NCBI GenBank assembly: GCA_031292485.1
Contig: JARLHA010000042.1
Location: 1 to 64,000, forward strand
Source of the DNA: Mucilaginibacter sp.
Lineage (GTDB): Bacteria > Bacteroidota > Bacteroidia > Sphingobacteriales > Sphingobacteriaceae
Direction of reading: 5' to 3'
Length of the DNA stretch: 64,000 bases
Notes under the pieces: model-generated
Databases searched by the model: none
Told to the model about the DNA's origin: nothing
What the model saw: the letters and a program-made list of their open reading frames with translations, nothing else
Shown here: one piece after another, positions 46,797 through 56,917 of the stretch
Position numbering within the stretch: the stretch's first letter is position 1
Layout of the letters: the number at the start of each line of letters is the position of its first letter
Made by a program: the position numbers and the translations under genes

Positions 46797-48075
46797 AACA
46801 CTAAAGATAGACATACTTGCCCGCGTGGAAGGCGAAGGGGGCCTTAAACTGAAGATCAGTAATGGCATCGTAAAAGATGTCCAGTTAAAAATATACGAGC
46901 CTCCGCGCTTCTTTGAGGCTTTTTTAAGGGGGCGCGACTTTAGGGAGGCGCCTGACATCACCTCGCGCATTTGCGGTATTTGCCCGATTGCCTACCAACT
47001 GGGCGCTTCGCATGCAATGGAAGAAATATGCGGTGTAAAAGTTGAAGGTCAGTTAAAAGCGCTGCGCCGCCTGATCTATACGGGCGAATGGATTGAATCG
47101 CATGTATTGCATGCCTTTATGCTGAATGCCCCGGATTTTTTTGAGGCCGGGAGTGTAATTCAACTGGCCCAGGCATATCCTGAAGTAGTTAAGAATGCTT
47201 TAAGAATGAAAAAGGCCGGTAACCAAATTATGATCGTCCTTGGGGGGCGCGAAATACACCCGGTGAATTTACGTTTGGGCGGATTTTATAAAGTGCCGAA
47301 AAAGCGTGATTTGAGCGCATTGCTTGAAGAAATCAAATGGTCTACACAGGCGGCGGTTGATTCGCTGAAGTTTATTTCCAAATTTGAATTCCCTGAATTT
47401 AAACAGAACTATGAGTTCCTTGCATTGTCTGATCCTGATGAATATGCGATCTTGGGAGGACGCCTCGTTTCAAACTGCGGAATTAACCTTCCTATTAATG
47501 AATATGACAATTGCCTTGTTGAAGAACATGTTCCGCATTCAACCGCGTTGCATTCTCACTTAAAGGGTGCGGGCACTTGTTTACTGGGCCCTCTGGCAAG
47601 ATATAACCTCAATTTTGAACAACTTACGCCGCTTGCCAGAGAAATTGCTTTTGAAGCCGGGCTTGGAAGGCATTGCTACAACCCATTCAAAAGTATACTG
47701 GTAAGAATGGTGGAGGTTATTTATGCCTTTGAAGAAGCTGAACGGATAATTGAAGCCTACGAGGAGCCTGACAGCCCTGCTATAGAAGTAAATCCAAGGG
47801 CTGGCACCGGTTATGGCGCTACAGAAGCACCAAGGGGCATCTGTTACCATCGCTATACGATTGATGACAATGGCATCATCCAGGATTCAAAAATAGTTGC
47901 TCCTACTTCAGTTAACCAGTCGAGGATCGAAAAAGATCTTTGGGACCTGGTGCAGGCCAACGTGGGGATGACAGATGAAAAATTAAAGTTTTTTTGCGAG
48001 CGCGCCATCCGTAACTATGATCCATGTATTTCCTGCTCTACCCATTTTTTGACGATGGATATTGAGCGCGATTAA
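46786..48075 (+). CDS. hydA: [NiFe]-hydrogenase large (alpha) subunit
   Basis: A 429-aa catalytic subunit that binds the NiFe centre. The N-terminal Cys pair is RICGICP at about 61-67 and the C-terminal pair is [10 protein letters not shown] near 412-421, the full ligand set. The motif style and gene set place it in group 3b, bidirectional and NAD(P)-linked, able to use or make H2 and in some members reduce sulfur. The start is set at 46786 ([19 protein letters not shown]); an earlier frame start at 46696 would add 30 unrelated residues inside hydD. Only nine residues follow the last His, so the cleavable tail is short. Confidence 0.95.
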   Translation: MKNKTLKIDILARVEGEGGLKLKISNGIVKDVQLKIYEPPRFFEAFLRGRDFREAPDITSRICGICPIAYQLGASHAMEEICGVKVEGQLKALRRLIYTGEWIESHVLHAFMLNAPDFFEAGSVIQLAQAYPEVVKNALRMKKAGNQIMIVLGGREIHPVNLRLGGFYKVPKKRDLSALLEEIKWSTQAAVDSLKFISKFEFPEFKQNYEFLALSDPDEYAILGGRLVSNCGINLPINEYDNCLVEEHVPHSTALHSHLKGAGTCLLGPLARYNLNFEQLTPLAREIAFEAGLGRHCYNPFKSILVRMVEVIYAFEEAERIIEAYEEPDSPAIEVNPRAGTGYGATEAPRGICYHRYTIDDNGIIQDSKIVAPTSVNQSRIEKDLWDLVQANVGMTDEKLKFFCERAIRNYDPCISCSTHFLTMDIERD

Positions 48076-48089
48076 AACAAAGGCTCAAA

Positions 48090-48584
48090 ATGAAACACGG
48101 TTTATCTTCTTCAAAAATCCTTCTGATCGGTATCGGCAATGAATTCAGGGAAGATGACGGGCTTGGCTTGTATATCTGCCGGCATGATAAAATAGGGCGC
48201 CTCCAAAACCTGGTGATCAAAGAGAACTCAGGAGACGGAATGACTATGATGGATGCCTGGAAAGATGAGGGCACTGTGGTGCTCATTGACGCTGTCCGCT
48301 CCGGGCGCGCTGCAGGAACAATTTTTCATTTTGATTTATTGAAAGACCCACTCCCCCCGGATCTTTTCAATATATCTACGCACAATATCGGGATTCCTGA
48401 TTGCATCATTCTTTCAGAGAAATTGGGTCTTTTGCCCGAAAAATTAATTTTTTATGGTGTTGAAGGAAAGAATTTCGGACATGGTAAAAAACTATCGCCT
48501 GTTGTAAAAACTGCAGCAGATATACTGATCGATCAGATTTTTGCGGATTGTGAAAGTGGAAATTTCAGGGGCCTGAAAGTTTAA
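48090..48584 (+). CDS. [NiFe]-hydrogenase maturation protease
   Basis: A 164-aa HyaD/HybD/HycI-family endopeptidase that trims the large subunit C-terminus after nickel insertion. It shows ILLIGIGNEFREDDGLG at the N-terminus (nickel-binding Glu), LIDAVRSG near 66 (Asp) and STHNIGIPDCIILSEKLG near 94 (His). It starts 14 bp after hydA. The general assembly factors HypA-F, also needed, are not in the window and must lie elsewhere. Confidence 0.9.
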   Translation: MKHGLSSSKILLIGIGNEFREDDGLGLYICRHDKIGRLQNLVIKENSGDGMTMMDAWKDEGTVVLIDAVRSGRAAGTIFHFDLLKDPLPPDLFNISTHNIGIPDCIILSEKLGLLPEKLIFYGVEGKNFGHGKKLSPVVKTAADILIDQIFADCESGNFRGLKV

Positions 48585-48593
48585 AAGTAACAA

Positions 48594-49049
48594 TTACTCT
48601 TGCGTTGCTTGCATGTCTCTTTCGTACAGGTCTTTTTGTCGTTTAATGATCTCGGCAAGGGTAGCATCTTTAAGCATTCTGACGGTCTCCCGGCGAACAT
48701 CTGAGAAGATATCCCTGATTCCGCAATGAACTTCATCCTTGCATTCCTGGCACTTTTGGTAGTACTTGTGGGTAACGCAGGGTAGCAACGCAATTGGCCC
48801 GTCAAATATCCGCATTACGTCGGCCATGTTGATATCTTCAGGCAAAAGCGAAAGGTAATACCCGCCATCTTTTCCCTTTTTACTATTTACCATTCCAGCG
48901 TTCCGCAATGCCAATAAAATGGATTCAAGGAATTTCCTCGAAATATTTTCGGTTTCAGAAATAGTTCTGATCTGAACCAGTTCATTCTGCGGTTGTTGGG
49001 CTAAATAAACCAGGGCGTTAATAGCGTACTTGGCTTTTTTGGAAAGCAT
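48594..49049 (-). CDS. Rrf2-family transcriptional regulator
   Basis: A 151-aa winged-helix regulator. The N-terminal helix-turn-helix is typical (MLSKKAKYAINALVYLAQQP; VQIRTISETENISRKFLESI), and the wing has GMVNSKKGKDGGYYLSL. A cysteine cluster at about 90-108 (CVTHKYYQKCQECKDEVHC) could bind an iron-sulfur cluster that senses oxygen, iron or nitric oxide, as in IscR and NsrR; the spacing differs from both. It is convergent with the hydrogenase operon, its stop lying 9 bp from the protease stop. A role in controlling the hydrogenase is suggested by position only. Confidence 0.9.
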   Translation of the reverse strand: MLSKKAKYAINALVYLAQQPQNELVQIRTISETENISRKFLESILLALRNAGMVNSKKGKDGGYYLSLLPEDINMADVMRIFDGPIALLPCVTHKYYQKCQECKDEVHCGIRDIFSDVRRETVRMLKDATLAEIIKRQKDLYERDMQATQE

Positions 49050-49118
49050 ATGTGCAAAATTGCGTATTATTCATCAATATAAAAAATTAATTATTGGCGA
49101 CCTTTAAGGTCTTTGTAA

Positions 49119-50855
49119 TCAGTTGTTTAATTCGTAAATCAATGATTCATAGGGCCTTAACCGGATGTTTGAACTGTTATATACAGTTGCCGCACTATCA
49201 GTATAATTAGCTGCCAGCAATTTAGCGTTCTTTACGGTGATGCCGATGTTGGTTTGCGCCTTATTGGCGGAGAAATTTAACACGATAAGCATTTTCTTTC
49301 CGTCGCCCTCCCTGGTGTAGGCGTATACATTGGGGTTGTTTTTATCCAGTAATGTATATTTTCCGTAAACCAATACCTTGTTATGGTTCCTTAAAGCCAC
49401 CACTTTTCTGAAATAATTGAGGCATGAGTTTTGGTCCTTTTCTTCTGCTGCCACATTGATGGTTTTATAATTAGGGTTTACCTTTATCCATGGCGTCCCG
49501 CTGGTAAAGCCTGCATTTTTAGTGCCATCCCATTGTATGGGGGTACGGCCATTATCCCGGCAGGCATATTTTATACCTTCCATAAATTTCTGCATATCGC
49601 CGCCAATATTTTGCTGGTGTTTATACTCATTTAAGGTCGACATATCCCGGTAGTCCTCAATTTTATCAAACCTGATATTCGTCATACCCAATTCATCGCC
49701 ATTATAGTAATAAGGTGTTCCGCGCATGGTCATAATAAAAGTAGTAAGCATTTTTGACGAAAGCTCTCTGAACTGAGGGCTGTCATTTCCAAAGCGGCTA
49801 ACCATCCTGGCCTGGTCATGATTTGCCAGGAAAATAGATAACCAGCCTTTGCTGGCAAATAAACTATCCCAGCGGCTGAATACTTCTTTAAAATGTAAAA
49901 CGCTATACCCTTTAGGGTTGTTGGCAATGTCAACTCCTTCAAAAGCATAGGCCATATTTAACTCCTTCCTGTCGGCATCCACCATGTCGTGGGCATCTTT
50001 ATAGGAGTTGCCGGCTCCTTCTGCAACGCTCATTACATCATACCGGCTTAATACTTCCCTGTTCATTTCCTGCAAATAATCGTGCAAATGAGGCCCTACG
50101 GCATAATATAGTGAAAAGTTTTTTTCATAACCATCGGGGAATTTAGGGAAGGTAGTGTCCTTCGCCGCAAACTGGAATGCATCCAGCCTGAAACCATCAA
50201 TTCCTTTATCGCACCAATATTTCATCATCGCATAAATTTCGCTCCTTAGTTTTGGATTTTCCCAGTTCAGGTCCGGTTGTTTGCGCGAGAAATAGTGCAG
50301 GTAATAAGCATTTGTTAATGAATCATAGCGCCAGGCGTCGTGGTTAATGTCAAATAAGCTGTACCTTGGGTTAGGTTTACCCTTTTCTGCATTCCACCAG
50401 TGGTAATAATCGCGGTAGGGGCTTGTCCTGGAACTGCGGCTCTGTTTAAACCATTCATGCTCGTCGCTGCTATGGTTCACCACCAGGTCCATCACCAATT
50501 TTATTCCCCTTTCGTGCATACCTTTTAATAATGCATTAAAATCGTTCATAGTGCCAAACTCCTTCATGATATTACGGTAATCGCTTACATCATAGCCGTT
50601 ATCGTCGTTAGGTGAGCTATAGATCGGGTTCAGCCATATCACATTCACCCCTAAGCTTTTTATATAGTCCAGTTTTGAAATTATGCCCTGCAGGTCCCCG
50701 ATTCCATCGCCATTGGCATCTTTAAAACTGCGGGGATAGATCTGGTAAACCACTGCCTCTTTCCACCATTTTTTACCGGTCGATTCCTGGGCGTAATTCT
50801 TTTGCGGGCAGTTGAGCAGGGTGATTGCAAAAAGGGCAATAAATAGCGTTCTCAT
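49119..50855 (-). CDS. GH13 alpha-glucosidase (oligo-1,6-glucosidase type), secreted
   Basis: A 578-aa exported enzyme acting on alpha-glucosides such as isomaltose, sucrose or trehalulose-like sugars. The signal peptide is MRTLFIALFAITLLNCPQKN. The barrel shows AVVYQIYPRSFKDANGDGIG, LVMDLVVNHSSDEHEWF, the nucleophile Asp in DGFRLDAFQF near 224, a Glu in VAEGAGNSY near 275 as acid/base, and FLANHDQARMVSRFG near 346. It is on the opposite strand to the GH32 gene, which shares the divergent gap. The mix of GH13, GH32 and trehalase points to use of plant and microbial disaccharides and fructans. Confidence 0.9.
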   Translation of the reverse strand: MRTLFIALFAITLLNCPQKNYAQESTGKKWWKEAVVYQIYPRSFKDANGDGIGDLQGIISKLDYIKSLGVNVIWLNPIYSSPNDDNGYDVSDYRNIMKEFGTMNDFNALLKGMHERGIKLVMDLVVNHSSDEHEWFKQSRSSRTSPYRDYYHWWNAEKGKPNPRYSLFDINHDAWRYDSLTNAYYLHYFSRKQPDLNWENPKLRSEIYAMMKYWCDKGIDGFRLDAFQFAAKDTTFPKFPDGYEKNFSLYYAVGPHLHDYLQEMNREVLSRYDVMSVAEGAGNSYKDAHDMVDADRKELNMAYAFEGVDIANNPKGYSVLHFKEVFSRWDSLFASKGWLSIFLANHDQARMVSRFGNDSPQFRELSSKMLTTFIMTMRGTPYYYNGDELGMTNIRFDKIEDYRDMSTLNEYKHQQNIGGDMQKFMEGIKYACRDNGRTPIQWDGTKNAGFTSGTPWIKVNPNYKTINVAAEEKDQNSCLNYFRKVVALRNHNKVLVYGKYTLLDKNNPNVYAYTREGDGKKMLIVLNFSANKAQTNIGITVKNAKLLAANYTDSAATVYNSSNIRLRPYESLIYELNN

Positions 50856-51069
50856 TTTTATTATCTTCGGTAACTAATTAATAAATTTTTTAAACCAGGC
50901 ATTATTTCTCTTAAACATGAGACCTGTTTTCTTGAAGATGGCTGCTGCACATTGCGTTAGCTAAATTTTTCCGGAAAATAAAAATCGTTGGTTTATAAAG
51001 ATGATCAGGCAAATATGTTAAAGATATTTGAGGATTAACGGAAGAATATTTACAAATTATAAATTGAAC

Positions 51070-52605
51070 ATGGTGAGTTTGAGGTTTAAGACAACTGTTT
51101 TGCTGTTTTTTATTATGGTATCAATATGCAGTTTAGGGATTGCCCAGCAGCAAACAACAAACCCTTATACCGGTCCGTTTCGCCCGCAAATACATTTTTC
51201 GCCAAAGGCGCACTGGATGAACGATCCCAACGGTATGGTTTATTTTAACCATACTTATCATCTGTTCTTCCAATATTACCCTGGCGGTACGGTTTGGGGG
51301 CCCATGCATTGGGGCCATGCCATCAGCAAGGACCTGGTGCACTGGCAGGAACTCCCGATTGCGCTATACCCGGATAGTCTTGGCTATATTTTTTCGGGAA
51401 GCGCGGTAGTCGACTCCAATAACACTTCCGGTTTTTGGAAAAATGGTAAAATACCCTTGGTAGCCATTTTTACCCACCACGACCCGAACGGTGAGCGTGC
51501 AGGGACGAATAATTTTCAAAATGAAAGCATAGCCTATAGTTTGGATGAAGGGCGCACCTGGACGAAGTACATTGGTAACCCGGTTTTAAAAAACCCGGGG
51601 ATTAGGGATTTTCGTGATCCTAAAGTAATGTGGTACGCAAAAGGCAAAAAGTGGATAATGACGCTGGCCACAAAAGACCATATTACATTTTATTCATCAC
51701 CTGATTTGAAGGCGTGGACAAAAGAAAGTGAGTTTGGTAAAGAAATGGGTGTACATTCCGGTGTTTGGGAATGCCCTGATCTTTTTTCGCTAAAGTTAAA
51801 CGGAAAACAGTACTGGGTGCTGATTGTGAACCTGAACCCCGGTGGCCCAAATGGAGGATCGGCAACAGCATATTTTGTAGGTCACTTTGATGGTAAACAG
51901 TTTGTCCCTGCTGATCACGGTATCAAATGGCTTGATTATGGCCCGGATGAATATGCCGGAATAACCTGGAGCAATACAGGTGCGCGCAAGATATTTTTGG
52001 GCTGGATGAGCAACTGGAATTATGCAACGCAGGTGCCCACTGCAACCTGGAGAAGCGCGATGACGATCCCAAGAGAGCTGAAATTATTCATTAATAACGG
52101 AAATATATTGCTTGCTTCCACGCCAGTGAAGGAACTGGGAGAATTGAAACAACGGACCTTTACAACCGGCAATATTGAAATTAACAAAAGACACAGTTTT
52201 AACGCTCCGGGCAGCACATCTGCCGGACAGTATGTAATAGATCTTCAGACCAATTCTTTAAATGATTTTGCTTTGGAACTTGCCAACGGTGGTAATGAAA
52301 AATTAATTATTGGATTTAATAAAAAGGCCAATCAATATTTTATTGACAGAACGAATGCCGGCATCCATGATTTTAATAAAGACTTTGCCCGAATTTTTAC
52401 GGCCCCGCGTTTATCAGAAAACAGATCGGTTAAACTTACATTGGTTGTGGACAGAGCATCTGTTGAACTATTTGCCGATGGCGGAGCAACCGTAATGACT
52501 TGTATTTTCTTTCCTGAAAAACCTTTAAATAAAGTTGCTATCGTACCCGATAGTACCATTCATATCAAATCATTATCAATTGCTGAGTTGAAGTCCATCT
52601 GGTAA
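51070..52605 (+). CDS. GH32 beta-fructosidase (levanase/invertase type), secreted
   Basis: A 511-aa enzyme cleaving fructosyl bonds in sucrose, inulin or levan. The start is set at the ATG at 51070, which gives a good signal peptide (VLLFFIMVSICSLGIAQQ); a TTG at 51028 in frame is less likely. The five-bladed propeller motifs are WMNDPNG with the nucleophile Asp near residue 51, FRDPK near 180 and WECPDLF with the acid/base Glu near 233. A beta-sandwich domain follows from about 370. No membrane anchor is seen. It heads the plus-strand side of the sugar locus. Confidence 0.93.
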   Translation: MVSLRFKTTVLLFFIMVSICSLGIAQQQTTNPYTGPFRPQIHFSPKAHWMNDPNGMVYFNHTYHLFFQYYPGGTVWGPMHWGHAISKDLVHWQELPIALYPDSLGYIFSGSAVVDSNNTSGFWKNGKIPLVAIFTHHDPNGERAGTNNFQNESIAYSLDEGRTWTKYIGNPVLKNPGIRDFRDPKVMWYAKGKKWIMTLATKDHITFYSSPDLKAWTKESEFGKEMGVHSGVWECPDLFSLKLNGKQYWVLIVNLNPGGPNGGSATAYFVGHFDGKQFVPADHGIKWLDYGPDEYAGITWSNTGARKIFLGWMSNWNYATQVPTATWRSAMTIPRELKLFINNGNILLASTPVKELGELKQRTFTTGNIEINKRHSFNAPGSTSAGQYVIDLQTNSLNDFALELANGGNEKLIIGFNKKANQYFIDRTNAGIHDFNKDFARIFTAPRLSENRSVKLTLVVDRASVELFADGGATVMTCIFFPEKPLNKVAIVPDSTIHIKSLSIAELKSIW

Positions 52606-52964
52606 AAGTCCTTTTGATGGAAATGAATTGATCTTGATTTGTTTGAGCAAGCCCGTTATATCAACCGATTTCAATCGCTGTTTCTTGCTGGCGCATACCA
52701 TTGGTAAAACAAATATTCAGGTAGAATAAGCCAAATACCGGATTACTTTACCTGCAGCATGTTTGTGCCGGTGAAAATAATATCAATATTTTTTTTTAGT
52801 TTATTTTTTATAAATAATTGATTTTAAGTTGTTTGATTTTATTACAACCCATTTTAATTTAAATTTTTATTATATAAAACGTTTGGCGCAATTGGCATAC
52901 ATATACCTGTTTCATAATGCACTTATATTTATCCTCAACCATAAATTGTATTCCTGTTTTTGTA
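52606..52964. other. Intergenic region before trehalase
   Basis: This 359-bp AT-rich stretch shows no gene. No T-run hairpin is evident after the GH32 stop, so read-through into trehalase is possible. A trehalase promoter may lie in the AT-rich part (52780-52920), but no clear -33/-7 pair was identified. Confidence 0.45.
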
Positions 52965-54530
52965 ATGAGAAAATTCCTGTTAACATTATCGTTGATAATT
53001 GCGTTCATTTTTGTCCGGTCGCAAAATTTAACACCACGGCAATTATTTCCCGGTCTGTTTGAAACCGTTCAGCTATCTGATATTTTCCCGGATAACAAAA
53101 CATTTGTTGATGCAACGCCAAAGCGCGATCCGGCTTTGATAATGAAAGATTATTTAGCGCGAAAGAACAAACCCGGATTTGACCTGAAGCAATTTGTTAC
53201 CGAAAATTTCGACATACCGGGCGGCCCGAAAACTATTTTTAAAAGCGATATCAATACAGGTATACGCAAGCACATAGATACCCTGTGGCAGGTGCTTTAC
53301 CGCAGGCACGATACGGTTTCAAAGTATTCGTCGTTGCTTCCAATGCCGAATGATTTTATAATTCCCGGCGGGCGTTTCCGCGAAACCTATTACTGGGACT
53401 CCTATTTTACGATGCTCGGCCTCCAGGAAAGCCACCAGACCAAGATCATACAAAATATGATCGCGAATTTTGCCTACATGATTGATACATATGGGTTCAT
53501 TCCAAACGGAACACGTACCTATTACCTGACACGGTCGCAGCCCCCATTTTTTTCGATGATGCTGGATGTGCTTGCTAAAGACCAGGGCAAACAGGTTTTG
53601 GTTAAATATCAGCCTGAGCTTTTAAAGGAATATGCATTTTGGATGAAAGGTTCGGCTAAATTGAAGCCAGGCCAGGCATACCGCAACTCAGTAAGGATGC
53701 CGGGCGGCGAAATATTAAACCGTTACTGGGATGAATCTGACAAACCACGCGAGGAATCTTTTAAGAAAGACGTAACTGCAGCGAAATTAACAAAACAGGA
53801 TACCAATACTTTTTACCGCAATATACGTGCGGCCGCCGAGTCGGGATGGGATTTTAGTACCCGTTGGATGGATACCACCGGTAAACTGGAAACTATTCAA
53901 ACTACCTTTATCATCCCGGTTGATTTAAACTGTTTACTTTACCACCTCGAACTTTCAATAGCGTCTTCCTACCAGTTGCAGGGCGACGCAGCCGGCTATA
54001 ACAATTATTTGGCAAAGGCTTTATTGCGGAAAAAAGCCATTTTAAAATACTCATGGAGTGCAAAAAACGGATGGTTTATGGATTACAACTGGAAAGAAAA
54101 ACATACCACTCCGGTTGAAACTTTAGCGGGCGTGTACCCGCTTGAGTTTAACATAGCCGGCATAAAACAGGCTGAGCAGGTTGCCTCGAAATTAAAAAGC
54201 AAGTTTTTAAAACCAGGTGGCCTGGTTACAACCTTAAACCGTTCGGGGCTGCAATGGGACAGCCCGAATGCCTGGGCTCCATTACAATATATGGCCATTG
54301 ATGGTTTAACTAATTATCATCAAACAGGCCTGGCGCAAAGCATTGCCATTACCTGGATCCAAACTAATTTGCAGGTGTTTAACGAAACCGGCAAGCTGAT
54401 GGAAAAGTACAACGTTGTAGATACAAATGTTAAAGCAGGTGGGGGCGAATACCCTTTGCAGGATGGTTTCGGATGGACAAACGGTGTTCTGCTTAACCTG
54501 ATTGACCGTTATTATCCTTCTCAATTATAA
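52965..54530 (+). CDS. treA: GH37 trehalase, periplasmic
   Basis: A 521-aa inverting alpha,alpha-trehalase giving two glucoses. The start is set at 52965 (MRKFLLTLSLIIAFIFVRSQ, a signal peptide) rather than at an ATG 48 bp upstream. Signature 1 is PGGRFRETYYWDSY at about 134-147, signature 2 is QWDSPNAWAPLQ at about 429-441; GMRLESGWDFS-type text appears as AAAESGWDFSTRWM near 290 and includes the catalytic Asp. The tail GGGEYPLQDGFGWTNGV is also diagnostic. It is followed by the DUF6377 regulator gene. Confidence 0.95.
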   Translation: MRKFLLTLSLIIAFIFVRSQNLTPRQLFPGLFETVQLSDIFPDNKTFVDATPKRDPALIMKDYLARKNKPGFDLKQFVTENFDIPGGPKTIFKSDINTGIRKHIDTLWQVLYRRHDTVSKYSSLLPMPNDFIIPGGRFRETYYWDSYFTMLGLQESHQTKIIQNMIANFAYMIDTYGFIPNGTRTYYLTRSQPPFFSMMLDVLAKDQGKQVLVKYQPELLKEYAFWMKGSAKLKPGQAYRNSVRMPGGEILNRYWDESDKPREESFKKDVTAAKLTKQDTNTFYRNIRAAAESGWDFSTRWMDTTGKLETIQTTFIIPVDLNCLLYHLELSIASSYQLQGDAAGYNNYLAKALLRKKAILKYSWSAKNGWFMDYNWKEKHTTPVETLAGVYPLEFNIAGIKQAEQVASKLKSKFLKPGGLVTTLNRSGLQWDSPNAWAPLQYMAIDGLTNYHQTGLAQSIAITWIQTNLQVFNETGKLMEKYNVVDTNVKAGGGEYPLQDGFGWTNGVLLNLIDRYYPSQL

Positions 54531-54647
54531 TTGGTTGTCTAAATGTTTTAAATGATTTTAGATAGTTAACGAAAATTGCTATGTAAAATCGGTTTTTAAT
54601 ATTAATTTTAGAGCAAAGGTTTCGGGCCTTGTCAAACCAATTTTATT

Positions 54648-56291
54648 ATGAGGATTTTTCTACCACTATTATTTCTGGTAATTTTTGTATGCCCTGCTTT
54701 TTCAGTTGGGAAAACAGACAGTCTTTTAGCTGTTTTGAAAACTGAACTCGCAAAACAAAAGATTTATGATGATCAAAAAGAACTACGCATAAAAAAACTG
54801 AAACAAAAATTAGATGCCACCGCCCAAAATGATTTTAACACGCAATATGATATTTGCAGTAAATTATATGAGGAATACAAGGTTTACCAATTTGATTCGG
54901 CCTACGTTTATGCCCAAAAACTAATAACCATTAGTAAACGCGCTAATAACGCCGTGCATTTGAATGAAAGTAAAATAAAAATGAGTTTTCTTTTGCTCTC
55001 CGCTGGTATGTTTACTGAAACATTTGAAAGTTTAAACCAGGTAAACACCCATTTGCTGGGGAATGAATCCAAATTGCAATATTATTCCATAAAATCTCGC
55101 GCCTATTCTGACCTTGCCGACTATAATAACGATAAAAATTACGCACCTTTTGATCAAAGAGAGGCAGTAAAGTTTATTGATTCGGCTATAGCAATGGCAA
55201 AGCCAAACTCTTTTGAGTGGCTTTATCACCTTGGTAATAAGCAGGTTATATCAAACAATGTGCAAAAACCATCACCGTACTATACTGAATTGCTTAATCA
55301 TTATAAACTTACCGACCATCAGCGCGCCATGGTAGCAACAGGTTTAAGCTACTTTTACGAAGGGCCGTACCAATCAGAAGACCGTACGCGATTAATGGCT
55401 ATCGGTGCAATAAATGATATCCGGTCATCAACTAAGGAAACATTGGCAATTTTTAAATTAGGACAGCAATTGTACATTAAAGGAAATGTTGAGGATGCCT
55501 ACACCTTTATTGAGGAGGCAATGGATGATGCCCAATTCTACGGGGCAAGGCTTCGGAAAATACAAATTGGGGCTGTACTGCCTATTATTGCTGCCCAAAA
55601 AATATTAGTGGCTGATAAGAAAAGCCTGCAGGCTGAAAATGAAAAAAACAGGTTCCTGGTCTATTTCTTATCTATAACGGTGTTTGCCATAGTTATTGCA
55701 CTGGTATCATTTATTGTATTTATTCAATTAAAAAGGGTAAAAGTAAAAGAGAAGATCATTGAGGATAAAAATGTTCAGCTTGAAAAAATAAATGAAAGAC
55801 TTATTGAAGATACGCATATCAAAGAAGAGTATATAGGTTACTTTTTCAATGTGATATCCGGGTATATTTTAAAACTCGAGAAACTTAAAAGAGGCATTGA
55901 GCGTAAGCTGGCAACAAAGAAATACGAGGATATATTGGTATCGATAAATGAAATAAATATCAAAAAGGAGAGAGAGACCCTGTTTTATACTTTTGATCAT
56001 GTTTTTTTGAAAATATTCCCCAATTTTATAAATACTTTCAACTCCCTTTTTAAGAAGGAAGACCAGATCTGGCCAAAAGATAACGAGGTATTAAATACAG
56101 ATCTGCGCATATTTGCCCTGATGCGTTTAGGCATCAATGACAACGAAACGATTGCTAACATCCTGGAGTACTCAGTAAATACTATTTATGTTTACAAAAT
56201 GCGTATTAAAGCTAAAGCGCTTGTCCCCAGCGATCAGTTTGATCATAAAATAATGGACATAAAAGCCGTCGACCTGGTAAATAAGCAATGA
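54648..56291 (+). CDS. DUF6377-type membrane-spanning regulator (SusR-like)
   Basis: A 547-aa regulator with a signal sequence, a helical periplasmic TPR-like sensor domain (about 20-335), one membrane span at about 336-361 (FLVYFLSITVFAIVIALVSF) and a cytoplasmic part. The latter has a coiled coil (IEDKNVQLEKINERLIEDTH) and a C-terminal LuxR-like helix-turn-helix near 494-520 (FALMRLGINDNETIANILEY, VNTIYVYKMRIKAKA). This layout matches DUF6377/SusR-type proteins that sense a sugar in the periplasm and switch on the adjacent susCD. It sits between trehalase and susC and probably controls the whole locus. Confidence 0.85.
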   Translation: MRIFLPLLFLVIFVCPAFSVGKTDSLLAVLKTELAKQKIYDDQKELRIKKLKQKLDATAQNDFNTQYDICSKLYEEYKVYQFDSAYVYAQKLITISKRANNAVHLNESKIKMSFLLLSAGMFTETFESLNQVNTHLLGNESKLQYYSIKSRAYSDLADYNNDKNYAPFDQREAVKFIDSAIAMAKPNSFEWLYHLGNKQVISNNVQKPSPYYTELLNHYKLTDHQRAMVATGLSYFYEGPYQSEDRTRLMAIGAINDIRSSTKETLAIFKLGQQLYIKGNVEDAYTFIEEAMDDAQFYGARLRKIQIGAVLPIIAAQKILVADKKSLQAENEKNRFLVYFLSITVFAIVIALVSFIVFIQLKRVKVKEKIIEDKNVQLEKINERLIEDTHIKEEYIGYFFNVISGYILKLEKLKRGIERKLATKKYEDILVSINEINIKKERETLFYTFDHVFLKIFPNFINTFNSLFKKEDQIWPKDNEVLNTDLRIFALMRLGINDNETIANILEYSVNTIYVYKMRIKAKALVPSDQFDHKIMDIKAVDLVNKQ

Positions 56292-56917
56292 TGTTGTTTT
56301 TCCTTTTTTAAAGCCTGTTTATTTTTTAGTTTTCGTTCTTTTTCTGCTGTCAGAACGACATTTTTTCTTTAACGCTTTTTTACGGATTAATATCACAATC
56401 TGTTAATTTAATACACTAAAAGGTTAAATTAAGTTTATATTTTTTAGTGACTTTGATTTTTTAATATATTGATTATTTGATAGTTGTATTTTAAAAAGTC
56501 TATATTTTATGAAATTTTTAGTAAACAAATAGGTAATGCTCCAACGACCCTGTTACTTTGTATGCATAGTAATATAGGATAACCTTAAATACTATTAAAC
56601 AAACCAATTATATTACCTGTAAAACACAACCTGTTTTATATTCTGATTTAAGTTAAAAAAACCGATTGATGATGGCGGTATGCCACTTTTAGGTTTATTT
56701 TTTTTAAATGTTTTATATGCCAACTGATTAAACCAAACTAAAAAACCAATTAACCATGGAACCTAATTTCAATAAAATGCCGCCCTGAGAAACAGTAACA
56801 GGCGTACAAAACCGTGCTGAGTGTTATGAGATAACCGGCACCGAAAAATTTAATAAAATCAACTATTATTTCTTATGATTAATTTAATCAACCCAGTAAA
56901 CCTTCAAAATCAATTTT
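56292..56917 (+). promoter_or_regulatory. Long regulatory region upstream of susC
   Basis: This 626-bp AT-rich gap lies between the regulator and susC. It must hold the susC promoter and operator. A possible -7 element (TTACTTTG, 7 of 8 matches) lies near 56553-56565, without a good -33 box. A 10-codon frame at 56758-56790 (MEPNFNKMPP) could be a leader peptide but lacks other support. The long 5' region is unusual against the compact gene spacing nearby. Confidence 0.4.
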
